From the NCBI GenBank assembly GCA_958295645.1, contig OY282361.1:1206501-1270500 (forward strand): 64,000 nt of DNA, in the 5' to 3' direction. Made by a program: the position numbers and the translations under genes. Below are positions 37,052 through 47,699 of the stretch, one piece after another. A model generated the notes under the pieces. That model was not told the DNA's origin. It ran no database searches and saw only the letters and a program-made list of their open reading frames with translations. Source of the DNA: Longimicrobiales bacterium. Its GTDB lineage: Bacteria > Gemmatimonadota > Gemmatimonadetes > Longimicrobiales > Gaopeijiaceae. Positions within the stretch are counted from its first letter, which is position 1, and each line of letters opens with the position of its first letter.

Positions 37052-37780
37052 TCACGCCGTGGGAACGCGGCCGAAGCGGCGCTCGCGGCGCTGATAGTCC
37101 AGAATCGCGCCGAAAAGATGTTCGCGCGTGAAGTCGGGCCAGTACTCGGCGACTACGTGCATCTCCGTGTACGCAACCTGCCAAAGCATGAAATTGCTGA
37201 TCCGTTGCTCGCCGGAGGTGCGAATCAGCAAGTCCGGGTCGGGCAGGTCGCGGGTCAGCAACGCGGAGGCGAACAGCTCGGCGTCGATCTCGCGGTGGTC
37301 CAACGCCCCCGCCGACGCGCGCTTCGCCAAGATCCGGGCGGCCCCCACGATCTCTTCGCGGCCCCCGTAGGAGATCATGAGATTCAAGCGCAAGGCTTCG
37401 CCGCCCAACGTCGTCTTCTGGATTCGATCCACCGCGGCCCGCGAAATCGCGTCCAGGCGATCCGTCTCGCCCAACACCCGAACTTCGACTCCCTTGCGCG
37501 CCAGCGCGCGGCTTTCCTTGTCAGCGTAGATCTGCAGCACGCTCATCAACGCGGCCACTTCGGCCTTGGGACGATCCCAGTTGTCCGTGGAGAAGGCGTA
37601 GAGCGTGAGGATCCGCACGCCCGCGTCGAGGCAACCGGCGACGGCCTCGCGCACCGCCTCCACGCCGTTGCGGTGACCCAAGGTCCTCGGCAGACCCCGC
37701 GCCTGCGCCCAGCGTCCGTTGCCGTCCATGATGACGGCGACGTGGCGGGGCACGTCCCCCGACGCGCGTATGCGCAACAA
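37052..37780 (-). CDS. uppS: Undecaprenyl diphosphate synthase (cis-prenyltransferase)
   Basis: Makes the C55 lipid carrier for peptidoglycan and other glycans; 242 residues. The catalytic block HVAVIMDGNGRWAQARGLPR and the substrate site RTSGEQRISNFMLWQ are intact. No ATG is available; TTG 37780 is chosen because GAAGGA lies seven bases upstream, giving an 18-residue leader before the core. An in-frame GTG at 37753 is the alternative. frr ends 11 bases upstream. Confidence 0.94.
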   Translation of the reverse strand: MLRIRASGDVPRHVAVIMDGNGRWAQARGLPRTLGHRNGVEAVREAVAGCLDAGVRILTLYAFSTDNWDRPKAEVAALMSVLQIYADKESRALARKGVEVRVLGETDRLDAISRAAVDRIQKTTLGGEALRLNLMISYGGREEIVGAARILAKRASAGALDHREIDAELFASALLTRDLPDPDLLIRTSGEQRISNFMLWQVAYTEMHVVAEYWPDFTREHLFGAILDYQRRERRFGRVPTA

Positions 37781-37791
37781 GCTGTCGTCCT

Positions 37792-38343
37792 TCAGATGGC
37801 CATCACCTCCTTCGTCTTGCGTGCCAGAAGCGCACCGATCTTGTCGCCGTGCTCGCCCGTCAGCTTCTGCACTTCGTCCGCAAGCCGCTTGGCCTCGTCT
37901 TCTCCGATCTCGCCGTCCCTGCTCTGCGCCTTGACCTGGTCGTTCGCCGCGTGGCGGGCGTGGCGCACCGAAATGCGGCCGTCCTCGGCCATCTTGTTCA
38001 GGAGGCGGACGAACTCCTTGCGCCGCTCCTCGCTCAGCGGCGGCACCGGCACGCGAACGAGTCCGCCGTCGTTGGAGGGGTTGAGTCCCAGCCCCGCGGA
38101 GCCGATCGCCTTCCCGATGGCGGGCGCGAGGGAGGCGTCGAAGGGCTGCACCGCCAGCAACGAAGCCTCGGGCGCCGAGACCGTCGCCAGTTGGTTCAGC
38201 GGCATCCGCCCGCCGTACGCCGGCACCACGACCTGGTCGAGCAGGGCGGGCGTGGCCTTCCCCGTGCGAACCGTCGCAAAGTCGCGATCCACCGCCGCGA
38301 CGGCGTCCTCCATCCTTTGCTTGGCTTCTGCCAGAACTGACAT
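37792..38343 (-). CDS. frr: Ribosome recycling factor
   Basis: Splits post-termination ribosomes with EF-G; 183 residues, normal length. It shows RTGKATPALLDQV, the hinge LSEERRKEFV and the helical C-terminus. ATG 38343 has a GGAGGAGG site a few bases upstream. pyrH lies 42 bases upstream and uppS follows. Confidence 0.96.
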   Translation of the reverse strand: MSVLAEAKQRMEDAVAAVDRDFATVRTGKATPALLDQVVVPAYGGRMPLNQLATVSAPEASLLAVQPFDASLAPAIGKAIGSAGLGLNPSNDGGLVRVPVPPLSEERRKEFVRLLNKMAEDGRISVRHARHAANDQVKAQSRDGEIGEDEAKRLADEVQKLTGEHGDKIGALLARKTKEVMAI

Positions 38344-38385
38344 GGTGCGCCTCCTCCTCGGCGGCCCTCGGCAAACCGTTCGAAC

Positions 38386-39105
38386 TCAGGACACCAGCGT
38401 TCCGACGCGTTCTCCGCAAATCGCGCTGTAGACCGCCCCCGCGTCCTCCAGATTCAGCACAATAATGGGAAGTTCGTTCTCCCGGCAAAGCGCGACCGCC
38501 GCCGCGTCGATCACCCGCAGGTCGCGCGCGACCACTTCGTGGAAGGTGATGTCCGGCACCAGTTCCGCCGCCGGGTCCCTTGCGGGGTCGGCCGTGAAGA
38601 CGCCCGCCACCTTGGTGGCCTTGATCACCACTTCCGCGCCCACTTCGATCGCCCGCAGCACCGCGCCCGTGTCGGTGGAGAAGTAGGGGTTGCCGGTGCC
38701 TCCGGCGAAGATCACCACCCGGCCCTTCTCGAGATGCCGCAACGCGCGGCGGCGGATGTAGGGCTCGGCGACCTGCTCCATCCGGATCGCCGTCATGACG
38801 CGCGTGTCCACCTTCTTCTTCTCGAGCAGATCCTGCACGGCCAGCGCGTTGATGATCGTGGCCAGCATCCCCATGTAGTCCGCGGCCACCCGGTCCATGC
38901 CCTCGCGGCTGGCCGTGGCGCCCCGCACGATGTTTCCGCCGCCGATCACGAGCCCCAGCGCCACTCCAAGATCGTGGATGGCGCGGACGTCGTCGGTAAT
39001 GCGGTCCACCACGCCCGGGTCCACGCCGAAACCGGCCTCTCCCGCGAGCGATTCGCCCGACAGCTTGAGCAGGACTCTCCTGTATCGCGGCGTGGCTTCG
39101 CTCAC
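38386..39105 (-). CDS. pyrH: UMP kinase
   Basis: Hexameric bacterial UMP kinase of 239 residues, amino-acid kinase fold. Motifs: LLKLSGESLAG (phosphate loop), VIGGGNIVRG, ADYMGMLATIINALAVQ and FAGGTGNPYFSTDT. GTG 39105 gives the usual N-terminus (SEATPRYRRVLLKLSGE). It lies between tsf and frr, the conserved order. Confidence 0.96.
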   Translation of the reverse strand: MSEATPRYRRVLLKLSGESLAGEAGFGVDPGVVDRITDDVRAIHDLGVALGLVIGGGNIVRGATASREGMDRVAADYMGMLATIINALAVQDLLEKKKVDTRVMTAIRMEQVAEPYIRRRALRHLEKGRVVIFAGGTGNPYFSTDTGAVLRAIEVGAEVVIKATKVAGVFTADPARDPAAELVPDITFHEVVARDLRVIDAAAVALCRENELPIIVLNLEDAGAVYSAICGERVGTLVS

Positions 39106-39122
39106 CCGGAGAACGCCGCCGC

Positions 39123-39716
39123 TCAGGCCCCCACCCGAAACCGCGCGAACCGCGCCACCGCAATCTTCTCGCCGGTGCGCGCGGAGACCTCCGTGACGAG
39201 CTGGCCCACCGTCTTGTCCGGGTCCTTCACGAACGGCTGCTCCATGAGCACGCGCTCCTTGAAGAACTTGCCCAGCTTGCCTTCGACGATCCGCTCGCGG
39301 ACATGTTCGGGCTTGCCTTCGCCGGCCACCTGCTCTTCGTAGACGCGCCGCTCGCGCTCGACGACCTTCGTGTCCACGTCCGCCGTCCGCACCGCGATCG
39401 GGTCGGCGGCCGCCACGTGCATGGCCACGTCCCGGGCGAGCGCGCGGAAGTCGTCGGTGTTGGCCACGAAGTCGGTCTCGCAATTGACTTCCACCAGCAC
39501 GCCGATGCGGCCTCCGTGGTGGACGTAGCTGGCCACCACGCCTTCGCCGACGGCGCGGCCGGATCGCTTCGCGACCTTCGCCGCTCCCTTGCTCCGCAGG
39601 TGGTCCACCGCCTGCTCGAAGTCGCCTCCCGTCTCCTGCAAGGCCTTCTTGCAGTCCATCATCCCCGCGCCGGTTCGGTCACGAAGCGACTTGACCGTCT
39701 TCGCGTCTATTCGCAT
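39123..39716 (-). CDS. tsf: Elongation factor Ts
   Basis: Nucleotide exchange factor for EF-Tu; 197 residues, the short form with a single core dimerisation module as in many non-proteobacteria. The N-terminal UBA-like domain (AKTVKSLRDRTGAGMMDCKKAL) and the signature ETDFVANTDDF are present. ATG 39716 or the Met two codons earlier (39722) may be used. It is 108 bases downstream of rpsB. Confidence 0.95.
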   Translation of the reverse strand: MRIDAKTVKSLRDRTGAGMMDCKKALQETGGDFEQAVDHLRSKGAAKVAKRSGRAVGEGVVASYVHHGGRIGVLVEVNCETDFVANTDDFRALARDVAMHVAAADPIAVRTADVDTKVVERERRVYEEQVAGEGKPEHVRERIVEGKLGKFFKERVLMEQPFVKDPDKTVGQLVTEVSARTGEKIAVARFARFRVGA

Positions 39717-39824
39717 GTGCATTCTCGTGGCGTGGACGGCGCAGGTTCGGGGAACCGCGACTCTCGCAGAAGGATGAAGACCGCCGAACCCGCGGAGGCA
39801 GCGCGCACCGGCGCCGGAACCGGA

Positions 39825-40922
39825 CTAGCCGGCACCCGCCGAACCGGACTTCGCAGGCTGGCCTGCGGCGGCCGCTTTCGCAGGCTTCTCTTCGGCGCCC
39901 GCCGGATCTGCTGCTCCCGCGCCGTCGCCTCCGCCCGCTCCACGCACCTGGGCAATGGCTTCGGGCCGGGGCCGGCGGCGCTTGCGCGTCCGCATCCGCC
40001 GCGGCTCCTTGCCGTCCGCCGCCTTCTCGCCGGTCTCCGTGGAGTACGTCGTGGCTTCCAGATCGGACTGGCGCTTCAGCTGCTCGTCCGGCACCTCGCG
40101 CCGCGCGGCCGCAATCGTCGCGGCAATGGCGCCGACGATGAGGCTGACGGATCTGATCGCGTCGTCGTTGCCGGGAATCGGATAGTCGATGAGGTCCGGA
40201 TCCACGTTCGTGTCCGCGATCGCGATCACCGGAATCCCCATCCTGTGGGCTTCGCGCACGCCGATGATCTCCTGCTTCGCGTCCACTACAACGACCGCTC
40301 CGGGCAGGCGCGCCATGTCCCTCACGCCCTGAAAGTATTTCTCCAGCTTGAGCCGTTCGCGCTCCAGAAGCAGGCGCTCCTTCTTGGTGTAGAACTCGAA
40401 CGCGTTCTCCTCCTGGCCGCGCTCGAGTTCCCTCATGCGTCGTATCTGGTGGCGGATCGTGCGGAAATTGGTCAGCATGCCGCCAAGCCAGCGCTCGGTG
40501 ACGAAAAGCGCTCCGCACCGTTGCGCCTGCTCTTCGACGATGCTCCGCAGCTGGCGCTTCGTCGAAAGGAACAGAATCCTCTCGCCGCTCAAGACGGTGC
40601 GGCGCACGGTGTCCAGAGCCGTGTTGAGCCGGTCCAGCGTCTTGCGGAGGTCGATGATGTGGATGCCGTTGCGCTCGCCGAAGATGTAGGGGCGCATCTT
40701 GGGGTTCCAGCGCCGCGTCTGGTGCCCGAAATGGACCCCCGCTTCAAGCATCTCGCGCAGTCCAACCTGCGACACCGGTTGCGCCCCGTCGGCGGTTTCG
40801 GCCCACTCCGGTTCCGCCTTGGGCCCCGCCTCGGGCACCTCGGGCACCTTGCGCGCCATATCGCCTTTCCTGCGCACGGAAGGAGCGTCCGCCGTCGCCG
40901 CCAGAGTCGTCGTTTCGCTCAT
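39825..40922 (-). CDS. rpsB: 30S ribosomal protein S2, extended at both ends
   Basis: S2 core (about 53-280) with [19 protein letters not shown]-type opening, the [14 protein letters not shown] segment and PGNDDAIRS. Total length is 365 residues against about 240-260 usual: an N-terminal extension of about 50 residues and a C-terminal tail of about 85, basic then Ala/Gly-rich. ATG 40922 overlaps the rpsI stop as ATGA; an internal Met at residue 22 is an alternative. The tail has no recognised domain. Confidence 0.95.
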   Translation of the reverse strand: MSETTTLAATADAPSVRRKGDMARKVPEVPEAGPKAEPEWAETADGAQPVSQVGLREMLEAGVHFGHQTRRWNPKMRPYIFGERNGIHIIDLRKTLDRLNTALDTVRRTVLSGERILFLSTKRQLRSIVEEQAQRCGALFVTERWLGGMLTNFRTIRHQIRRMRELERGQEENAFEFYTKKERLLLERERLKLEKYFQGVRDMARLPGAVVVVDAKQEIIGVREAHRMGIPVIAIADTNVDPDLIDYPIPGNDDAIRSVSLIVGAIAATIAAARREVPDEQLKRQSDLEATTYSTETGEKAADGKEPRRMRTRKRRRPRPEAIAQVRGAGGGDGAGAADPAGAEEKPAKAAAAGQPAKSGSAGAG

Positions 40923-41335
40923 CGCTTGCTGAACTGGAAGCGCTTGCGGGCCTTGGGGCGCCCGGGCTTCTTCCGCTCCACGCGGCGAGCGTCGCGGGTC
41001 AGCATGCCGCTTTCCCGAAACGCCTGGCGCTCGTCCTCGCCCAAAGCGGAAAGCGCGCGCGCCAAGCCCATGCGCACGGCGTCGGCCTGCCCGGTCAGCC
41101 CGCCGCCCCGAACCCGCACCTCGACGTCGAAGCGCTCCTCGGAAGTCGAAACGCGAAACGGTTCCTCGGCGCGCATTTGGTGCGTCCTTCGGGGGAAGTA
41201 GTCCTGCAACGACCGCCCGTTGATCGTCCACGCGCCGGTTCCGGGCCGTAGGGAAACTCGCGCAACGGCGGCCTTCCGGCGGCCGACCGCGCGAGCCGGC
41301 ACGGGATTCGAAGCCGGGGTCTCCTTGGCGCTCAA
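40919..41335 (-). CDS. rpsI: 30S ribosomal protein S9
   Basis: S9 of 138 residues, with [10 protein letters not shown] near the N-terminus, the [19 protein letters not shown] core and the terminal [11 protein letters not shown] that reaches the P-site tRNA. It starts with TTG 41335, overlapping the rplM stop as TTGA. Coupled to rplM and rpsB. Confidence 0.96.
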   Translation of the reverse strand: MSAKETPASNPVPARAVGRRKAAVARVSLRPGTGAWTINGRSLQDYFPRRTHQMRAEEPFRVSTSEERFDVEVRVRGGGLTGQADAVRMGLARALSALGEDERQAFRESGMLTRDARRVERKKPGRPKARKRFQFSKR

Positions 41336-41793
41336 AGCTCGAGCGGCCGAGGGCTCTGGCCCATGTGAGGATGCTCGTCGCCCGCGTAGACCCTGAGCTT
41401 TCGGCGCATTTGGCGCCCCAGCTTGTTCTTGGGCAACATGCCCCGCACCGCGAACTCGATCACGCGAGCGGGAAACCGCTCGATCATCGTGCGGAACGGC
41501 ACGTGCTTGTCGCCCCCCATGTATCCCGAGTGGCGGAAGTAGGTCTTGGTGTCGGCCTTTCGGCCCGTCAGCCGCACCTTCGAGGCGTTGACCACGACGA
41601 CGTAGTCGCCCGTGTCCAAATGGGGCGTGTAGATGGGCTTGTGCTTGCCTCGCAAGATGCTGGCAATCTCGCTCGCCAGCCGGCCCAGCGGCTTCCCTGC
41701 GGCATCGGCGACCCACCACGCGCGGGTGATCTCGTCCTGCCTGGGGGTGATGGTCTTGGTCAAGCTCTCGTCTTGCGCTGCGGGAAGCGGCAT
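41332..41793 (-). CDS. rplM: 50S ribosomal protein L13
   Basis: L13 of 153 residues with [19 protein letters not shown] and [18 protein letters not shown], and an N-terminal extension of about 10 residues. First gene of the ten-gene rplM-rseP operon. ATG 41793 has no clear Shine-Dalgarno; a promoter lies about 40-70 bases upstream. Confidence 0.96.
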   Translation of the reverse strand: MPLPAAQDESLTKTITPRQDEITRAWWVADAAGKPLGRLASEIASILRGKHKPIYTPHLDTGDYVVVVNASKVRLTGRKADTKTYFRHSGYMGGDKHVPFRTMIERFPARVIEFAVRGMLPKNKLGRQMRRKLRVYAGDEHPHMGQSPRPLEL

Positions 41794-41834
41794 GCCGAGC
41801 CGGGCCGCGTCGGTTCCGAAAACGTCATAGCTGT

Positions 41835-41866
41835 TGAAGGTCGCACCGCAGGGAAGCGCATGTCAA
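41835..41866 (-). promoter_or_regulatory. Promoter of the rplM operon
   Basis: Consensus TTGACA (41866-41861 on the minus strand), 18-base spacer, then GACCTTCA (41842-41835), a degenerate version of the TAnnTT box. A perfect -35 with a weak -10 is usual for ribosomal promoters. The predicted leader is about 35 bases. Confidence 0.5.
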
Positions 41867-41904
41867 GGGGGATCGGGCGCCGCTTCCGAGGCGGGGCGAA
41901 GAGT

Positions 41905-42756
41905 CTAGGGCGAGGCGAAGGACTCGAGTCGTCCGGCCTCGGCGTGGTTGCGGAGCCGCTCGAGCGCGATCTCCTTGATCTGCCGCACGCGCTCCCGCGT
42001 CACGCCCATGAGGCCGCCGATCTCCACCATGGGCTTCGGCGTCTCGCCGTCGAGGCCGAAGTAGTGCCGCAGAACCATGGCCTCCCGCTCCGGCAACGTG
42101 GCCAGCGCGCCGGAGATGGCTTCGCTCATCGCCCTCACCAAGGCCGCATCGTCCGGGCTGGGAGACAGCACGTCCGGCAGGTAGTCCAAGAGGCGCTGGT
42201 CGTCTCCGTCCGCCGATCCCTCCAGGGACTCGTGAGGCCGCCACGCGATCTGAGCGCTCTCGACCTCGGCGACGCTCATGCCGGCGGCCTCGGCCACCTC
42301 GGCGGAGGTCGGCTCCCGGCCCAGTTCGGCCCGCAGTTCCGCCGTGTGGCGGGCAACCCGCCCGAGGACGGCTGCCCTGCTGGCTGGAAGGCGCACGATG
42401 GCGCTCTGCTCGGCCAGCGCTTGGCGGATGGCTTGGCGAATCCACCACACGGCATAGCTGATGAACTTGACGCCCTTGCTCTCGTCGAACTTCTGCGCGG
42501 CGCGGATCAGGCCCACATTGCCTTCGTTGATCAAGTCGGGCAACGGAACGCCGCGGTTCTGGTACTTCTTGGAAACCGAAACGACGAATCTGAGATTCGA
42601 GCACACGAGCTTGTCGAGCGCGGCCTTCTCGCCCTCGCGGATCCCTTGGGCCAGCCGAGCCTCTTCTTCGCGGTCGATGAGCGGGTACCTGCTGATTTCC
42701 TCCAGGTACCGATCCAACGACCCGCCGGACAGTTCAGGTTCAGGTGTAGCACGCAT
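41905..42756 (-). CDS. Sigma-70 family factor without region 1.1 (possible primary sigma)
   Basis: Sigma factor of 283 residues. Region 1.2 (SLDRYLEEISRYPLI), region 2 (NLRFVVSVSKKYQNRG to FISYAVWWIRQAI), region 3 and region 4 with the helix-turn-helix GVTRERVRQIKEIALERLR are complete; region 1.1 is missing. This length and layout match the short primary sigma of Bacteroidota. ATG 42756 has a strong GGGAGGAA site, and TATATTTC lies about 30 bases upstream. Whether it is the primary factor or a group 2 member cannot be decided from one window; no longer RpoD is present here. Confidence 0.9.
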   Translation of the reverse strand: MRATPEPELSGGSLDRYLEEISRYPLIDREEEARLAQGIREGEKAALDKLVCSNLRFVVSVSKKYQNRGVPLPDLINEGNVGLIRAAQKFDESKGVKFISYAVWWIRQAIRQALAEQSAIVRLPASRAAVLGRVARHTAELRAELGREPTSAEVAEAAGMSVAEVESAQIAWRPHESLEGSADGDDQRLLDYLPDVLSPSPDDAALVRAMSEAISGALATLPEREAMVLRHYFGLDGETPKPMVEIGGLMGVTRERVRQIKEIALERLRNHAEAGRLESFASP

Positions 42757-42783
42757 GGCTTCCTCCCTGCAGGCGCTTCTCGC

Positions 42784-42791
42784 GAAATATA
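42784..42791 (-). promoter_or_regulatory. Promoter -10 box of the sigma factor gene
   Basis: TATATTTC on the minus strand, identical to the box in the nusA leader, 27 bases before ATG 42756. No clear -35. Confidence 0.5.
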
Positions 42792-42846
42792 CCGTCGCGG
42801 GCCGCAGTTCGCAGGTCGCGGGCAATGCGCCACGCGACCTCCAGGT

Positions 42847-44202
<1,356 letters not shown>

Positions 44203-44235
44203 GAGCGGCCTGTTTCCCGGGCGGCGCCGGGACCG

Positions 44236-44865
44236 TCAGCGCCGAACAAGCACGAGAACTCCGTCCTCGATGCGGGCTTCGCCTATCGAGGGCGGGGCCG
44301 TCGCCACGATCGAGTTGGCCGGCAGGCTGGGCGCGCTGCCCCGGCCGATGGCCGTGATGATCGGCGGGACGAGGCCTTCCGGGAGGGTGACGCGAAGCAC
44401 CCCGATTCGGTCGACCAGGAACATTGCCCGCCCGTCCGAGATGCTCAGGCGGCCCTTCACGCGCACATCCACGGTGTCGGGAACGATGCGGCGCAGGACC
44501 GGTCCAAGGTCGGGAAGCTCGGGAATCTTGGCGGGTTCCGATCGAAGCCGAACTTCGATCGAGCTGTCCGCCAGGGAAACCCAAGTCTCGGTCACGCCGG
44601 GAGGCAGCGCGTTTCGGTACGTGAAACGAAGCAACGCCGTCATTTCCGTCCCCGTCAGCCGCAGCTCCGGCTCGCCTTCTCCCAGCAGAAACTGGACCAG
44701 GCGGCGCTCGGCCGCCTCTCCCACCGCCGCCAAGTCCTCCGCGCCGCCGGTTCCGACCTCTTCCACGCGGGTCAGCCACTTCCAGCCGAAGTAGACGCCG
44801 GCCACCAGGACGACGGCGACCACGATTCTCGCCAGCCAATTGGGTTGCTTCTTCGATGTTGTCAT
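44236..44865 (-). CDS. Membrane-anchored protein of unknown function
   Basis: Protein of 209 residues with a single N-terminal transmembrane helix (about 11-30) and a beta-rich exported domain. No family recognised. The repeating pattern of alternating hydrophobic residues is like lipid-binding SMP/DUF2993-type folds, which is only an impression. ATG 44865; the next gene upstream (cysteine desulfurase) ends 57 bases away and the sigma-54 regulator follows in the same direction. Confidence 0.7.
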   Translation of the reverse strand: MTTSKKQPNWLARIVVAVVLVAGVYFGWKWLTRVEEVGTGGAEDLAAVGEAAERRLVQFLLGEGEPELRLTGTEMTALLRFTYRNALPPGVTETWVSLADSSIEVRLRSEPAKIPELPDLGPVLRRIVPDTVDVRVKGRLSISDGRAMFLVDRIGVLRVTLPEGLVPPIITAIGRGSAPSLPANSIVATAPPSIGEARIEDGVLVLVRR

Positions 44866-44922
44866 TCGTCGGCTCTCCCGTGCCGTGCTCGAGTTGGGGG
44901 GCGGGCGGCCGCCCGGAGATCG

Positions 44923-46080
44923 TCAGACCGGCGCCATCGCGGGGCGGCAGGCGGCGTCGACGCCGGCCACCGCCGCCTCCACGTCGGCGGAAGTCGACGC
45001 CCAGCCCAGCGAGAAGCGTACGGCCCCCCCGGCCTGGGTGCCAAGCACGCGGTGCGCCTCCGGGGCGCAGTGGAGCCCCGCCCTGGTTTGCACTCCGTGG
45101 TCGCGGTCGAGGCGCTCGGCCAAGGCGGCCGGACTCAAAGCGTCGCTCGCCACGGTCACCACCGGCACTCCGTCGACTCCCGGAGGCGACACGACGCGCA
45201 CGCCGCTCAACGACGACAGTCCTTCGCGGAGGCGGGCCTTGAGCGCCATTTCCCGCTCGTGAATCCGCTGGATCCCTTGCTCGGCCAGGAATTCGCAACC
45301 AGCCAGGAGGCCGGCCAACCCGGGAGCGTTGCCCGTCCCGGCCTCAAGCCGATCCGGCATGTCGCTCGGCATGCGCCGCCGCTCCGACTGGCCGCCGGTG
45401 CCGCCCCGCAGGAGAGGGTCCACGCTGACGCCGTCGCGCACCCAAAGGCCTCCGGTGCCCTGCGGCCCCAGCAACCCCTTGTGCCCAGTGAACGCGAGCA
45501 CGTCGGCCCCCAGCGCCGGCAACGATTCCTCCGAGTGCCCCGCCGACTGGGCCGCGTCGGCCACCACCAGCGCGCCCGCCGCGTGCGCCAGCGCGGCCAG
45601 CTTCGCGAAGGGCATGGTGGTGCCCAGCACGTTCGAGGCGGCGTTCACCACCAGAACGTGCGCGCCGTCCAGCATCTTCTCGGCCTCGCCCATGTCCATG
45701 CCGCCGTCGCGACGGCCGGAAAGCATGCGCAGGTGGAGGCCGCGGGTGCGGGCCAAGTGGTGCGCCGGGCGCAACACCGCATTGTGGTCGTACTGGGACA
45801 CGACCAGCGTCTGACCCTGTTCCAGGAGGCCGCACAAGGCCGTGTTGAGGGCATGCGTGGCGTTCTGCATGAACGCGATGCGCCCCGGGGGCCCGGGAAG
45901 GCCCATGACGGAGGCCAGCGCACGCCGGCAACGAAATGCGATGCGGGCCGCGTCGACCGCGCCGGAGTGCCCGCCGCGCCCCGGCGAACAACCCACGCCT
46001 TCCAGGAAGCCGGCCACGGCGCGCGCCACGGCGGGCGGGCGCACGGCGGACGTGGCTGCGTAGTCCAAGTAGTGCTTCAC
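44923..46080 (-). CDS. Cysteine desulfurase family protein (class V aminotransferase)
   Basis: PLP enzyme of 385 residues. The N-terminal signature LDYAATSAVRPPAV and PGRGGHSG, the PLP lysine in FTGHKGLLGP (K201) and the active-site cysteine in RAGLHCAPEAH (C338) are intact. It resembles the small family of NifS-like proteins distinct from IscS, with a SufS-like Cys loop. The role may be sulfur mobilisation for clusters or thiolation; no suf or isc genes are nearby. GTG 46080 with GGAGGA 13 bases upstream. It follows comM. Confidence 0.87.
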   Translation of the reverse strand: MKHYLDYAATSAVRPPAVARAVAGFLEGVGCSPGRGGHSGAVDAARIAFRCRRALASVMGLPGPPGRIAFMQNATHALNTALCGLLEQGQTLVVSQYDHNAVLRPAHHLARTRGLHLRMLSGRRDGGMDMGEAEKMLDGAHVLVVNAASNVLGTTMPFAKLAALAHAAGALVVADAAQSAGHSEESLPALGADVLAFTGHKGLLGPQGTGGLWVRDGVSVDPLLRGGTGGQSERRRMPSDMPDRLEAGTGNAPGLAGLLAGCEFLAEQGIQRIHEREMALKARLREGLSSLSGVRVVSPPGVDGVPVVTVASDALSPAALAERLDRDHGVQTRAGLHCAPEAHRVLGTQAGGAVRFSLGWASTSADVEAAVAGVDAACRPAMAPV

Positions 46081-46126
46081 GCGGGGCGCCGGTCCTCCGG
46101 TTGTCCGTTGATTCTGACATTGCAGA

Positions 46127-47668
46127 CTAAGCCCGTCCGGCGCCCGGCGGCAAGGCCCGGCGGCAGGGCGGCGATCCGGTCCGAAGTTGGAGGGCCTCGG
46201 CAACATGGGCCTCTCCGATCCGGGCGGCTCCTGCCAAGTCGGCAATCGTGCGGGAGACGCGCAGGGTTCGGTGAACGGCGCGCGCGGACAGCCGCAGCCG
46301 CTCGATTCCCTGTTCGAGCAGGCGAGCGGCGGGAGGGGCCATGCGGCAGACCCGGACGACGTCGCGAGCCGGAATGCCGGCGTTGAGCGAGCGCTCGCCG
46401 CCGAGACGGGCAGACTGGCGGGCCCTCGCCTCCATCGCCGCGGCGCGCGCCGCGGCCGTGCCGAGGCCGGCCTCGCCGGGGTCGCTCGCCAGTTCGTGCC
46501 AGGAGGCCGGCTCGACGCGGATATGGAGGTCCAGGCGGTCCAGCAGCGGCCCGGACAGGCGGGCTCGGTAGCGCTCGACGTCGCGGTCGTGGCAGAGGCA
46601 GTCGTCCCCGCCCGTGCCGCAGGGACAGGGATTCATGGCGGCGACGAGCTGGAAGCGGGCGGGGAAGGTCACCGAATGGCGCACGCGGGCGATGCGCACC
46701 TGCCCGGACTCGACCGGTTGCCGCAGGGTCTCCAGGACGCGCCGGCTGAATTCGGGCAGCTCGTCCAGGAAGAGGACGCCAAGGTGGGCCAAGCTGATCT
46801 CGCCGGGGCGGGGAGGGTTGCCGCCCCCGATGAGGCCGCCGGCCGAAGTGGTGTGGTGGGGCGCCCGGAAGGGGCGGAGGGTCTTGACCGGGTCGGACGG
46901 ATCCAGCAGGCCGGCCACGGAGTGCACGCGCGTGACTTCCAGCGACTCCCGTTCCGCCAAAGGGGGCAGAAGGCCGGGCAGGCGCTTCGCCAGCATGGTC
47001 TTGCCCGCGCCGGGCGGGCCCGACATGAGGAGACTGTGACCACCGGAGGCGGCCACTAGCAGGGCCCGCTTGCCCAGCTGTTGTCCGCGCACGTCCCGCA
47101 TATCGGGTTGCGCGGGTCTGCGGGAGGCGGCCCGTGGAAGCGCGGGCCACTGCGATTCGCCCCTCCGCAACCCGCCGACGAGGTCCTTCAGCGCGACGAC
47201 GCCGACCACCTCCACGCCCGGCACGGCCCCGGCTTCGCGGGCGTTGCCCAGAGGAACGAAGAGGCGCTTCGTGCCGGCGGCGCGGCAGCTCATGGCCAGC
47301 GCGATGGCGCCACGCACCGGCCGCACGGATCCGTCCAGACCCAGTTCGCCCACGAAGCCGGCACCCTCGAGGGCGTGCACCGGGAGTTGGCCGTGGGCCG
47401 CGAGGAGGCCCACCGCGATGGGCAGGTCGAATCCGGATCCGGACTTCGGCAAGTCGGCGGGCGCCAAGTTGACCGTCACCCGCCGGGGCGGCAGCGGCAT
47501 CTCGGCCTGCGCCAGCGCCGCGAAGACGCGCTCCTTGCCCTCCCGGACGGCGCCCGCGGGCAAGCCCACCACGGTGAAGACGGGCAACCCTTTCTGCACC
47601 TTGACCTCGACCCTCACAGGCAGCCCTTCGACCCCGTGCACCCAATAGGATTGAACGACTGCCAGCAT
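46127..47668 (-). CDS. comM: ComM/YifB family AAA+ ATPase (Mg-chelatase-like)
   Basis: Protein of 513 residues. The N-terminal Lon-like domain (ChlI/YifB type, with PADLPKSGSGFDLPIA) is followed by the AAA+ domain with Walker A SGPPGAGKTM and Walker B GVLFLDELPEF, then the C-terminal Mg-chelatase-like domain with MNPCPCG and a Cys cluster. ComM is a hexameric helicase promoting branch migration during natural transformation. ATG 47668 has GAGG upstream. Divergent from pntA. Confidence 0.93.
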   Translation of the reverse strand: MLAVVQSYWVHGVEGLPVRVEVKVQKGLPVFTVVGLPAGAVREGKERVFAALAQAEMPLPPRRVTVNLAPADLPKSGSGFDLPIAVGLLAAHGQLPVHALEGAGFVGELGLDGSVRPVRGAIALAMSCRAAGTKRLFVPLGNAREAGAVPGVEVVGVVALKDLVGGLRRGESQWPALPRAASRRPAQPDMRDVRGQQLGKRALLVAASGGHSLLMSGPPGAGKTMLAKRLPGLLPPLAERESLEVTRVHSVAGLLDPSDPVKTLRPFRAPHHTTSAGGLIGGGNPPRPGEISLAHLGVLFLDELPEFSRRVLETLRQPVESGQVRIARVRHSVTFPARFQLVAAMNPCPCGTGGDDCLCHDRDVERYRARLSGPLLDRLDLHIRVEPASWHELASDPGEAGLGTAAARAAAMEARARQSARLGGERSLNAGIPARDVVRVCRMAPPAARLLEQGIERLRLSARAVHRTLRVSRTIADLAGAARIGEAHVAEALQLRTGSPPCRRALPPGAGRA

Positions 47669-47699
47669 GTCCTCGCGGCCTCCGGTTGCGGTACGGCCC

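Noticed and set aside
41824-41829. TATGAC as the rplM -10 box
   Set aside because: It lies 31 bases from the TTGACA; GACCTTCA at 18 bases is better placed.
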